Shown here: piece after piece, positions 14,101 through 19,874 of the stretch | How the letters are laid out: the number at the start of each line of letters is the position of its first letter | Numbering within the stretch: position 1 is the first letter of the stretch | Virus record (IMG/VR): IMGVR_UViG_3300046535_001340 | Span: 1-24,742 of that record | Length of the DNA: 24,742 bases | Origin: a virus | Reading direction: 5' to 3' (one strand) | The notes under the pieces: generated by a model | What the model was told of the DNA's origin: nothing | The model's database searches: none | Seen by the model: only the letters and a program-made list of their open reading frames with translations | Made by a program: the position numbers and the translations under genes

Positions 14101-15780
14101 CACCAGGCTGCCCGTGGCGGCGTAAGCGAATGCATTGCCTGCCGAGGGTGTGGGTTGGTAGTCGGGCTGTTCCGCGCCCGGCGCTGCCGTCCCCATCGAC
14201 GCCTCGGAGCCGAGTTCGCCGGGGGCCGGAGCCGCATAAGGCGCTTGCGGCGTTGGCGGCTGCACCGCGCCCGGCGCTGCCGTCCCCATCGACGCCTCGG
14301 AACCCAACTCCGCGGGAACCGGGTAAGGCCCTTGCGGTGGTGCTAGCGGTGCAGCCGGCGGCTGCACCGCTCCCGGTGCAGCGGTTCCCATCGATGCCTC
14401 GGAACCGAGCTCGGCAGGAGCCGGGTAAACGACGGACACCTCTGGTAGCACCAGCTGCGGCGCCGGTTGCACCGCTCCCGGTGCAGCCGTCCCCATCGAT
14501 GCCTCGGACCCGAGCTCGGCAGGAACCGGCAATGCTGCTGGTGGTGTGACTTCTGGCTGTGGCGCCGGCTGCGGCTGTTCCGCTCCCGGTGCCGCTGTTC
14601 CCGCCGACGCCTCGGACCCTATCTCTTGACCGGTCGGTAGTTGCGGCAGCAATGACGCGAATGACGGTAGCGTCGGCAACGGAACCGGCGTCTCCGGTTC
14701 AGCCGCGAAGCGACCATCTTTAGTCGGATAGGGTGTCCAGGGGGAGGGCTTCTCCGATGTTCCCGGGGTTGGTGTTGTATCGGCAGTCGGGGTGGGCTGC
14801 GTCTCCCAAGGCGGGGACGTAGGCCACTGCGGCGTCGCTGGCGCCGCTGCCTCGGTTGGTTTTTCCCAAGGCGGGGACGTGGGCCACTGCGGGGCCGCGT
14901 CCTGGGACGTAGCGGGCGGGGCTGGCGACACTGCCGACGGTAACTCGGCCGGTTTTTCTTGCTGCTGCCAAGGCGGGGTCGTCGGCCATTGCGGTGGCGC
15001 GTACTCACCGGGCTTGGGTGGTGGACCGGGCGGCGGGGGCACACTATAAGCGCCGCCGCTCGCGGTCTGCGGCCCGAGGTCGGTAGCCGGCGCTGTCGCT
15101 ATTGCCGGTGCCGGTGCCGGCGCGGGCACCGGCTGCTGCGTCTCCCACGGCTTGGTTGTCGGCCATTGCGGCGCTTGCTGCTCCGGCTGCTCCGGCTGCT
15201 CCGGCGTTGCCGGCGCGGTTGGCGCCGCTACCGGGGTGGTGGCGAATTTCTGTTTGGCCGCGGCTGCTTCGCGATAGATCTCTTGGGCGTCGCCAAACCC
15301 GGGCGAAGCCCTGGCGCCCCCGAGATCATAGTGCATGATATCGCGCTGGCCGCTGCCCTTCTCCGTTTCAAAGTAATTGCCCCAGCCGAATTGCTGTGCC
15401 TTTTGCGGGTTGATGTATTGAAGATTGAGCAGCCCTTGCACCGCGGCATTACGATAGAGGCGCGTGACGTCAGGGCCGCGGTTGGATATATCGTTGCCGT
15501 TGTTATCGTAGATATGCCAGTCCTCGGCGTGGCCCGTGTAATGCTGCGAAGAAGGGTCACCACCGCGCACGCCCGATGTCATCACGGCGCGGAAACCCGC
15601 CGGCAGGACCGTGGCAAAAGCCGACGCCATTGCTCTGTGCAGATCGGGGTCGACCCCCGAGAGGACGCCGGGGCCGGCACTGCCGCCGCCGCGTCCTGGC
15701 ACTAAGGGTGTCGGCGGCCCTGTCGCTCGCCCCGCGGTGCCTGTCCCAGCGCCCCAGGTAAAGTCGTCGAGCGGCATCAC
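8098..15780 (-). CDS. Giant polyvalent internal virion protein (gp16 position), 2560 aa
   Basis: Last gene of the late operon, where T7-like phages keep the ejected lytic protein gp16 (about 1300 aa); this one is twice that size. Order: residues 40-155 carry an M15-type peptidase motif set, SQHYTGHAED (78-87) and DIMH (147-150), giving presumed zinc ligands H80, D87, H150 for cutting peptidoglycan. Residues 170-540 are Pro-rich with four PQWPT-type and five ELGSEAS-type repeats. Residues 550-850 are mostly helical with hydrophobic stretches (about 691-718). Residues 1190-1262 look ADP-ribosyltransferase-like (R1198, F1211-T1212, E1254). Residues 1300-1565 hold a zincin, HEWTH (1429-1433) with RPEELLARAHEAYV (1544-1557) offering a third ligand. 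The rest to 2500 is helical, with hydrophobic segments near 2332-2359 and 2451-2468, suited to crossing membranes. Start GTG 15780 or ATG 15777; both overlap the upstream stop. M15 and zincin motifs are clear; the ART call and the ejection role are inference. Confidence 0.93.
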   Translation of the reverse strand: MMPLDDFTWGAGTGTAGRATGPPTPLVPGRGGGSAGPGVLSGVDPDLHRAMASAFATVLPAGFRAVMTSGVRGGDPSSQHYTGHAEDWHIYDNNGNDISNRGPDVTRLYRNAAVQGLLNLQYINPQKAQQFGWGNYFETEKGSGQRDIMHYDLGGARASPGFGDAQEIYREAAAAKQKFATTPVAAPTAPATPEQPEQPEQQAPQWPTTKPWETQQPVPAPAPAPAIATAPATDLGPQTASGGAYSVPPPPGPPPKPGEYAPPQWPTTPPWQQQEKPAELPSAVSPAPPATSQDAAPQWPTSPPWEKPTEAAAPATPQWPTSPPWETQPTPTADTTPTPGTSEKPSPWTPYPTKDGRFAAEPETPVPLPTLPSFASLLPQLPTGQEIGSEASAGTAAPGAEQPQPAPQPEVTPPAALPVPAELGSEASMGTAAPGAVQPAPQLVLPEVSVVYPAPAELGSEASMGTAAPGAVQPPAAPLAPPQGPYPVPAELGSEASMGTAAPGAVQPPTPQAPYAAPAPGELGSEASMGTAAPGAEQPDYQPTPSAGNAFAYAATGSLVSSTGQLIAAPGHMITGGAAGLVAGYQAHMRQQIAVMDAIDAGQNPHIDSNDAVMQSFGNDYRDASADQRAAIRQQAQAEITALPPVKETGVFKGAQAVGEAIATPGDWLTTQGEKIKPPPGYEDALSTKVGQMIGTLPAYVIAATTTGLPGLVGVAGMQTYSQAYQENTKAGYAPEDASADAGLKAMAAAGIMTVPMARWMAALTPVEKRVFFVAATRMAADGLFMTSATQAQQFVNNVIDKARLNPDQSLTAGLGDPKEMVASTLFGMLPHGAGLARAGQHDLAVNRFEAQRDAVLNAWRDAVAKRQQQEREAPELPAPAPDAEKVKAGITTVPNTDQGQTLVRATDSLGNSWIGHSGVLVNEGHNPTVDQHFKDAEQTQPVQTNTDLKATKAIDDLVTSTHVDATQGITWTGAYEGEAPKDENGDPVKDQNGNALTGQVMVVGHDAEGHAVEIPEERYSVLGQYGDLNHDTYLMARPGENPLVAVRDPNTGFVYAIAQGHPPATERLPDHLSLEEQDAQGKPETLTSAVRVGGKLYTGATHGEAYDQALRENGGVDPGSSKADRNLFVRADGSVVSFEQAQAIRKAEEQDTAGARGPTISNEPVKGEAPIVRFRQDAAAIEATLPPVADGYTRLWRGNRPGEIGTARQFTNDLPGIALPFREAYGHDISYVDVPTTELAQHENKAGAAPGAEFSLPPELAAQAKGVNVAPGGQPLADRFQQAGRGRAAMNMRRQPNIVPPDITDRPSLYRRAFRDLGYDPDVMVNKPVQDQIDVLSAGLKRIYGFKDVVVDPKAQPQKVIDTLLDAHHNLQWMAHALGYSEKGMSLNGELTLRLEPFKSVRKDTYLGLYDPNTKSIHMPDRSNSFAHEWTHALDHALMDKLANSPVARGNLMSSRTREGALQTHVRPGSPEEAFARVMNAIFHDHALEAARVADLNAKAAQGGKAGQAAAAEAARIVAGARTHQTIGPTAFRMGAQSRYHARPEELLARAHEAYVAHLVDVLGAGNEFITKGDRAYLDQATQRFNDLYPHGPDRDAIFKAFQDLHQVLQRDQILGHGPRASVPSDHDILDPIHWRNLAEPQANPALAAGLKKPIVAYTSWRQRMLAGLETTAARMGAEKVPRWSRQGVLHGALTLKDVVTPYAYSNMGQLGVYRERYENLGNHAAARVIGNVMDKLGYRYSEGRYQPTPYERLANRLAQSHVNKLDAILRNNGIDTARISAQTDRQLWDALRGRDTGAGPIPANVQRAAGEVRALLADFWYQIERNGIPVGMPRDEGYVPISINNEKILADGKPAHDTISRAMSVDFEVKQRQQNGAFIHEAYKDLTLDGKNNLPQSIKDGMTKLGQVQEQMRNETDPQKLADLDRQQQQLLHTLHNPMRDAWAKQRADEWVYGLNDVPWGYKNTGGISPSNPLKNRVLSAEARDILAEGGYIHTTPSELLPYYFHRVSRKIAFNQTFGAKGEVLDKVKNDLMAAGVSREDRVEIQRSIESSIGILTSNEVSTGHQFATWARGLYTIGLMGRAAWSSVAEPMVATMQTGSFKAGFHGFTTATRALLADLNLLKPNERIEHLRDIANVLGVTSTRLSEGMLTGRNAGLLGSPGRLMSNAYRRSGLTYITNANKVGAIASADAALKIWGKQIINQRRGSLFDPHGELRELGIPNSEHADFAKWVTSRDEMPSLDEMTQTPMGQRWAEAVQRFVEKTVIEPIASEKARGANSALGRWIYGLQSYNFGFQRAVLNPFFNRWFTTMAYERGRLGKVQGTLSGTAKWAGYAATSLAGMMMIQLPTTMLRQLLFDTDRTNQWLEDGSYIENIMALAFSRIGLGGVADPLINAISHVRYEHEISSLALGAQANVFAESLQDIIGWASGGGSAETNISEYRMLRGLYTLIGMPVAATAAAALPGGPRASYLLSLLGQYGTSMTASDQFARSIAGPKGESSKPLTREQQQQRYYHPQPKQKQGSEAGAGSLASGLLGIADDFAVPALRGVGQFLARRL
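14164..14625 (-). repeat. Five protein-level repeats, ELGSEASMGTAAPGA
   Basis: Within the giant protein, copies begin at residues 386 (EIGSEASAGTAAPGA), 422, 457, 491 and 522 (all ELGSEASMGTAAPGA), spaced 31-36 residues apart by Pro/Ala/Gln linkers. DNA copies differ mainly at third codon positions, for example at the Gly, Ala and Ser codons. Confidence 0.85.
14803..15171 (-). repeat. PQWPT(T/S)xPW repeats
   Basis: Four copies in the giant protein: residues 204-213, 263-272, 297-306 and 317-326, with a worn relative PSPWTPYPT at 345-353. The last two copies are exactly 20 residues (60 bp) apart and nearly identical in DNA, pointing to recent tandem duplication. Confidence 0.8.
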
Positions 15781-15947
15781 CTACCCATGCGGGGAGGACG
15801 CGGCAGCGGTTTCTTCGCGGCGGGGCGGGGCACGCGCTTGCTGCGTATGATCGGTTCGGCGGGAAGACGCGGCGCGACCGGCAAACCCGGAGGCGACGGT
15901 ACGCCACCAAGGGCGGCGCCGGGGACGGTGATCCTGGGTGTTTTCAT
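15777..15947 (-). CDS. Small basic Pro/Arg-rich protein, 56 aa
   Basis: Starts at ATG 15947 overlapping the stop of the internal protein gene (ATGA) and ends at TGA 15779-15777, which overlaps the start of the giant gene (GTGA or TGATG). The product opens MKTPRITVPGAALGGVP and ends KKPLPRPPRMGR; roughly a quarter is Pro and it carries about ten Arg/Lys with a single Glu, so it is strongly cationic and probably unfolded alone. The reading frame stays open much further upstream to 16376, but that part lies on top of the internal protein gene. It may be a minor virion peptide packed with DNA or a chaperone for the giant protein; no family recognised. Confidence 0.6.
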   Translation of the reverse strand: MKTPRITVPGAALGGVPSPPGLPVAPRLPAEPIIRSKRVPRPAAKKPLPRPPRMGR

Positions 15948-17473
15948 TGCCGGTAATTCCCGTTCTTTCTGGCGGTGGCGATTTGTGCTGCGGTGGCAAC
16001 GCCCCAGTTCGCTGCGTTGTTGGGGTCGCCACTGGTATAGACACGGTTCCCCCAAACAGCGCCCGGCTGGATAGCACCGCTGGAGGCGGCGCCGGCCGGC
16101 TTTGCTGCCGCAGGCTTTGCCGCCGCGGGTGCCGGTGCGGTGTATCTTACGGGTGGGGTCGCTGGCGCCGGTTTCGGCAGCGCGGATGTTCCCGAGGGTG
16201 CCACTGGGGTCGCTGCCGGCGGCGCTGCCGCCGGCGGTGCTGTTGTCGACGGCGCCATCGGCGTTGTCGGCGTTGCTGGTCCCGTCTGATAAATCTCCGG
16301 CTGGCCGCCGCCCATAAAATGTCGGGTGGTGTCGAGTTTGCCGGCAGCTTTCAGCGGCTCGATAACATCGCTCCACGCCTGGTTGACCGCGGCATCGACA
16401 CTGCCAAACGTGCCTTTGCTCGCCGGGCTGAGCATCAACTGGTTCGCTCGGTTGGTGACCTGTGCTTTCAAGTCGTCCGAAAGGCGATACCGATTAGGAC
16501 TGCTTACATCAGCCTTGCCCGGGCCAAAGATGCCGCCGAGCCCTCCGGGCTGGCCGTAGGCTTCGGCAGCCTTGCGGTCGACCGCGATATCGAGACTTTC
16601 TTTGGCCTGATTGGTCGGCAGCTGACCCCTCTGCCCCGCTGCTGTCAGGTTTGTGCTGGCTTGGCCCGCCGGTGTGTCAGGATTAGTTGGCGCCGGATTG
16701 GTCGTTGTCGCTGCGCCCCCCTGGGGCCCCGTTTGAGGCTGTGTCGCTGCAGCCGGCGGCGATACCCCATGCGATGGCGGCGCTTGCTGGGCGCCCCTGC
16801 CACCCAGGACCGTCGCTGTATCAGCGGGGTTCTGATAGTTCGGCATGTAAGTGCCGGGGGGTGAGGCATTGACTTGATTGGGTGTGGCCAGTACCGGGCC
16901 AGCCGGGCCAGCATTGCCTTGACCACTGCTGGTAGCGGGTGCCGGTGTGTTGCCCCAGCGGTAATTCTCGTTTGTTTGATTGATGCCCGCCACGTCGCGC
17001 TGCGCGTTGGCCCCGATCGTCGCCGTGTTGACCTGGTTTTGCAGTTGAGCGTTAAAACCGCTCGGTGTGTTCCCGGCCGGGACCATGCCGGCCCCGGCAT
17101 TATATTGATCGCGTTGCGCTTGCGTCATGCTGGGGACGTTCTGGATGACCCCTGCCAGATTGTTGTGCCAGGCGTTTTGCTCGTCGGCCGGCAGCGTCGT
17201 CATCCACGAGTAGATCTGCGCCCGGTTGTTGGGGTCGGCGGCAGCGTTGGGGTTGGCAAAGATCGTCGCGAGATTGCTGCGTGCGGTAGCTTGCGTGTTG
17301 AGCAGCTGGGTCTGTGTGTTCTTGTATCGCGCATCGGCCAAGGAATTGGGGTCGGGAAAGAGCCCCTTGGCTAGGTTAGAGATCCCTGTGGCCCAGCCCT
17401 GGGACGCCGAGCCGGCCCCGGTGTTGAGGTCCGGGACGTAGACTGAAGGCCCAAAAGGATCGTTTACCGGCAT
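15944..17473 (-). CDS. Pro/Ala-rich internal virion protein (gp15 position)
   Basis: A 509-residue protein located between the gp14-like genes and the giant gene, which is where T7-like phages encode internal core protein gp15. No direct homology is visible. Regions: 1-25 extended; 26-170 mainly helical, Asn/Gln/Ala-rich (LLNTQATARSNLATIF, DEQNAWHNNLAGVIQNV); 175-285 Pro/Thr/Ala low complexity; 290-390 a more ordered domain (AKESLDIAVDRKAAEAYGQ, RYRLSDDLKAQVTNRANQL, VDAAVNQAWSDVIEPLK); 400-470 Pro/Ala/Thr-rich; 475-509 ending NWGVATAAQIATARKNGNYRQ. ATG 17473 follows the preceding stop by 12 nt with only a weak SD. It probably forms part of the inner core or the ejected channel together with its neighbours. 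Confidence 0.82.
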   Translation of the reverse strand: MPVNDPFGPSVYVPDLNTGAGSASQGWATGISNLAKGLFPDPNSLADARYKNTQTQLLNTQATARSNLATIFANPNAAADPNNRAQIYSWMTTLPADEQNAWHNNLAGVIQNVPSMTQAQRDQYNAGAGMVPAGNTPSGFNAQLQNQVNTATIGANAQRDVAGINQTNENYRWGNTPAPATSSGQGNAGPAGPVLATPNQVNASPPGTYMPNYQNPADTATVLGGRGAQQAPPSHGVSPPAAATQPQTGPQGGAATTTNPAPTNPDTPAGQASTNLTAAGQRGQLPTNQAKESLDIAVDRKAAEAYGQPGGLGGIFGPGKADVSSPNRYRLSDDLKAQVTNRANQLMLSPASKGTFGSVDAAVNQAWSDVIEPLKAAGKLDTTRHFMGGGQPEIYQTGPATPTTPMAPSTTAPPAAAPPAATPVAPSGTSALPKPAPATPPVRYTAPAPAAAKPAAAKPAGAASSGAIQPGAVWGNRVYTSGDPNNAANWGVATAAQIATARKNGNYRQ

Positions 17474-17485
17474 CTAGGTATCTCG

Positions 17486-18547
17486 CTACACAAAGGGTGT
17501 GTTGCCCCAGGTCTTGATACTGTTCAAGAAGCTGCCAGAGCTGTTGTTGAGACCAAGGCTGCTACCGGCACCGAGATAGCCGGAGCCATACGAACCGACC
17601 TGGCCGACCGCGGAGAGGATACCGGGGAGCGGATCGGAGGCAGCTTTCCAGGCCGCCACCGCAGCCTGGTTCTGGGCAGCGTTGCCGATGTCGGCTTGTT
17701 GCAAATCGGCGGTGGTGATGTCGCCGGCGCCGATGGCGCCGGAGACGTTGAGGCGCCCCTGGGTGCGCGCCTGAATGACGTCAAGCAAGCTCTTGTAGTA
17801 ATTGCCTGCGGTCTGATAGCCGACCGTGCTTGGCCCTAGTTGGACCGGCAGCGATGCTTGGATCTGCCGCTCGCGATCCGCGAGAGGCAAGCTCGTGGTA
17901 TTGAGCCCTTGCGTCACGTTGGCGATCTGGGCGAGCGGCGCCCCGTAGGACGCGACTGTGGCGCGTTTGCCAGCATAGTCGCGGGTCTGTGCCGCAGCCT
18001 GGGCCAGTCTTGTAGCGATCGCCGAGGCGGTCTCGTTGCTGGTCGGGGCGGCGACCCCCGCCGGGTTGCCGCTGGCATCGGCCGGCGCGGCCGCAGTGGG
18101 GCCTGTCGCGGCACCACCCCCGCCCCCTGCCGTGGCCATCGCCACGATCTGTTGTTGCTGTGCTGCCTGGGCCTGGGCGGGATTGATCCGGGACGTGGCG
18201 TCGGCGATGGCCTGTTGCGCTTGGGAACCGATCGTCTTGGCTTGCTCATTGGACGAGGCAATCTGGGCTTCGCGGTCGGCCGTCGCCTGGTTCTGCGATG
18301 TCTCAAGCTGGTTTTGCGCGTCGGCGCGCGCCTGGATTGCGGACTGTTGGGTCGCATAATCACGTTGCTGCTGATCGGACTGCGCTTGCAGCCGCTGCAT
18401 AAAACCGGTGTTCTGCGCGACCTGGGTCTGCCGCGCCGCCGACATCTGAGCGTTGGCCACGCTGGCCTGGCTCTGGGACGACATGATCGCGCCGCCGACC
18501 GTGGCGACAGCGCTGACAGCGGCGATAGCAAGGAGGGGTGTGCACAT
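17486..18547 (-). CDS. gp14-like internal core protein
   Basis: The start MCTPLLAIAAVSAVATVGGA followed by IMSSQSQASVANAQMSAARQ strongly recalls T7 gp14 (MC, a short hydrophobic N-terminal helix, then Gln/Ala helices); gp14 is ejected and inserts in the outer membrane to begin the DNA channel. Residues 25-140 are a Gln/Ala/Arg helical region likely to form coiled coils (QAQSDQQQRDYATQQSAI and others); 142-165 is a Gly/Ala hinge; 170-290 is helical again (DYAGKRATVASYGAPLAQIA); the end is Gly/Ser-rich, GSYGSGYLGAGSSLGLNNSSG. At 353 residues it is longer than T7 gp14 (196). ATG 18547 begins 3 nt after the upstream stop. Confidence 0.82.
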   Translation of the reverse strand: MCTPLLAIAAVSAVATVGGAIMSSQSQASVANAQMSAARQTQVAQNTGFMQRLQAQSDQQQRDYATQQSAIQARADAQNQLETSQNQATADREAQIASSNEQAKTIGSQAQQAIADATSRINPAQAQAAQQQQIVAMATAGGGGGAATGPTAAAPADASGNPAGVAAPTSNETASAIATRLAQAAAQTRDYAGKRATVASYGAPLAQIANVTQGLNTTSLPLADRERQIQASLPVQLGPSTVGYQTAGNYYKSLLDVIQARTQGRLNVSGAIGAGDITTADLQQADIGNAAQNQAAVAAWKAASDPLPGILSAVGQVGSYGSGYLGAGSSLGLNNSSGSFLNSIKTWGNTPFV

Positions 18548-18550
18548 GGC

Positions 18551-19402
18551 CTATAACCCTGGCGCTGTTGGGCCTTTGCCGCCGCCGCCGGCAGCACCGC
18601 CGGCGCCACCGACTTGGGCGGCGTTGTAGGCTTGGTTGCCCTGAAGGAAGTTGCCGATCCCGGTGCCGACCCCGCCAAAGATATTGCCGATGGCCGACGA
18701 GGTCGGCAGCTGGCCGATCTTGGCGATCTGGTCGGCACCGGTCACCGAGACGTCTTGCAGGGATCGGTTGGTGTTGTCGATCGCGGCTTGCATGGCCTCA
18801 GGCGTGGCTGGCGACACCGGTTGCCCCAAGGCACCCGTCGAGAGGATCTGCGTTAGAAGCGAGTTCTGGGTCTGGCCAACCTGGCTCTTGAGGGCCTGTG
18901 CGGCCTGGGACGCATTGGTGGCAAGGTCGGTCATCGCGCGTCCCCGCGCCTGGTCGAGCGAACCCTGGAGATCGGCGTGCGACTGGGAGTTCAGCTGCCC
19001 GTTACGGGCAAGGCCAAAGACCATCTGGCCGTGCGCGTTGGTGTACTGCCGGTCGATCTCGGGTTGCAGCGCCGCAGCATAGTCTTTGGCGTACTGGTTG
19101 TAGTAATCATCGTTGTAAGGCGCAAAGGTCTGGTTGACCCAGTTGGTGTACTGGTTGGCCAGCTGCGAACGATTTCCGTCATAATTCGCCTGGACCTGGG
19201 CGGTCGTGACGGCTTCTTGCTGACGCTGGGCGTCCTGGGACTTTTGATAGTCAAGCGCTTCTTGCGACTGTTGGTTCTGCTGGTCGGCGATCTTCTGCTG
19301 GAGGTCGGCGTTCTGGCTGGCGATCTGCTGCTGCGCCTGGATCTGCGCTTGCGCGATCGGCACACTGTAATCCGGGCCTGGGCTCGCACCACCGAAGCAC
19401 AT
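18551..19402 (-). CDS. Second Gln-rich internal virion protein, MCFGG type
   Basis: I chose ATG 19402, giving 283 residues beginning MCFGGASPGPDYSVP, because an MC(F/W)-Gly start is a hallmark of internal core proteins in podoviruses; the longer frame to 19450 would add 16 residues that only retranslate the gp13-like gene. Residues 16-70 are a Gln/Ala coiled-coil-like stretch (AQIQAQQQIASQNADLQQK), followed by a Tyr/Asn-rich part (FAPYNDDYYNQYAKDYAAAL), more Ala/Gln helices and a Gly-rich tail ending GGGGKGPTAPGL. Its build parallels the next gene, so the two may be paralogues or two subunits of the inner core. The SD is weak, so translation is probably coupled to the gp13-like gene, which it overlaps by 152 nt. 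Confidence 0.8.
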   Translation of the reverse strand: MCFGGASPGPDYSVPIAQAQIQAQQQIASQNADLQQKIADQQNQQSQEALDYQKSQDAQRQQEAVTTAQVQANYDGNRSQLANQYTNWVNQTFAPYNDDYYNQYAKDYAAALQPEIDRQYTNAHGQMVFGLARNGQLNSQSHADLQGSLDQARGRAMTDLATNASQAAQALKSQVGQTQNSLLTQILSTGALGQPVSPATPEAMQAAIDNTNRSLQDVSVTGADQIAKIGQLPTSSAIGNIFGGVGTGIGNFLQGNQAYNAAQVGGAGGAAGGGGKGPTAPGL

Positions 19403-19874
19403 CCTGCGGGGTCCACACGTAGGAGACGAAGTCCTCGCCGTGGCGTCCAAGGCCGCGGCGGGTCCCCTCTTCGCGGGCGCCTAGCGCCTCCATCCAGCGC
19501 CGGCTATCCCTGTGCGTTGCGAGTGCGACCGCTTCCGCGCGGTGGAACCGCGCGCGCAAGAGTGCGGGGATAATAAAGCGTCTGGAATGCTTTGTCATCG
19601 CCAACACGACTTGCGGCCAACGGTGGGTGCCAAAGGCCCAACACGACCAGACGCCGGGGCGCACCGGCCAGGCCCCTTGCAGCGAAATCGGCTCGTCGTC
19701 ACGCCACCAGATCCAGGTCATCGCGCCGGCCCACAGCATGACCTCGTCGACCAACTTCTTCTCGTCGTCGTCCCAGCGCAGGGCAAAGATTTCCTCGCGA
19801 TCCCGCGGGCGCAGGTTTCGTACAATGTGCTCGACCGCATCCCGCTCGACCGGACGGTGCTGGGCGACAGTCAT
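19251..19874 (-). CDS. gp13-like protein (DUF2833), GNAT-like
   Basis: Residues 1-150 match the T7 gp13/DUF2833 pattern, a small GNAT-like fold in the late operon: an N-terminal charged helix (DAVEHIVRNLRPRDREEIFAL), WWRDDEPISLQGAWPVRPGVWSCWAFGT, the helix HSRRFIIPALLRARFH, the segment HRDSRRWMEALGA and the ending DFVSYVWTPQDV. T7 gp13 is needed for correct virion assembly but its chemistry is not established. ATG 19874 overlaps the fibre gene stop as ATGA. The family usually ends near residue 155, but this frame runs about 50 residues further through the start of the next gene, with a Pro/Arg/Ala-rich sequence that looks like an unintended readout. The extension may or may not be part of the working protein. 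Confidence 0.8.
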   Translation of the reverse strand: MTVAQHRPVERDAVEHIVRNLRPRDREEIFALRWDDDEKKLVDEVMLWAGAMTWIWWRDDEPISLQGAWPVRPGVWSCWAFGTHRWPQVVLAMTKHSRRFIIPALLRARFHRAEAVALATHRDSRRWMEALGAREEGTRRGLGRHGEDFVSYVWTPQDVLRWCEPRPGLQCADRASADPGAAADRQPERRPPAEDRRPAEPTVARSA

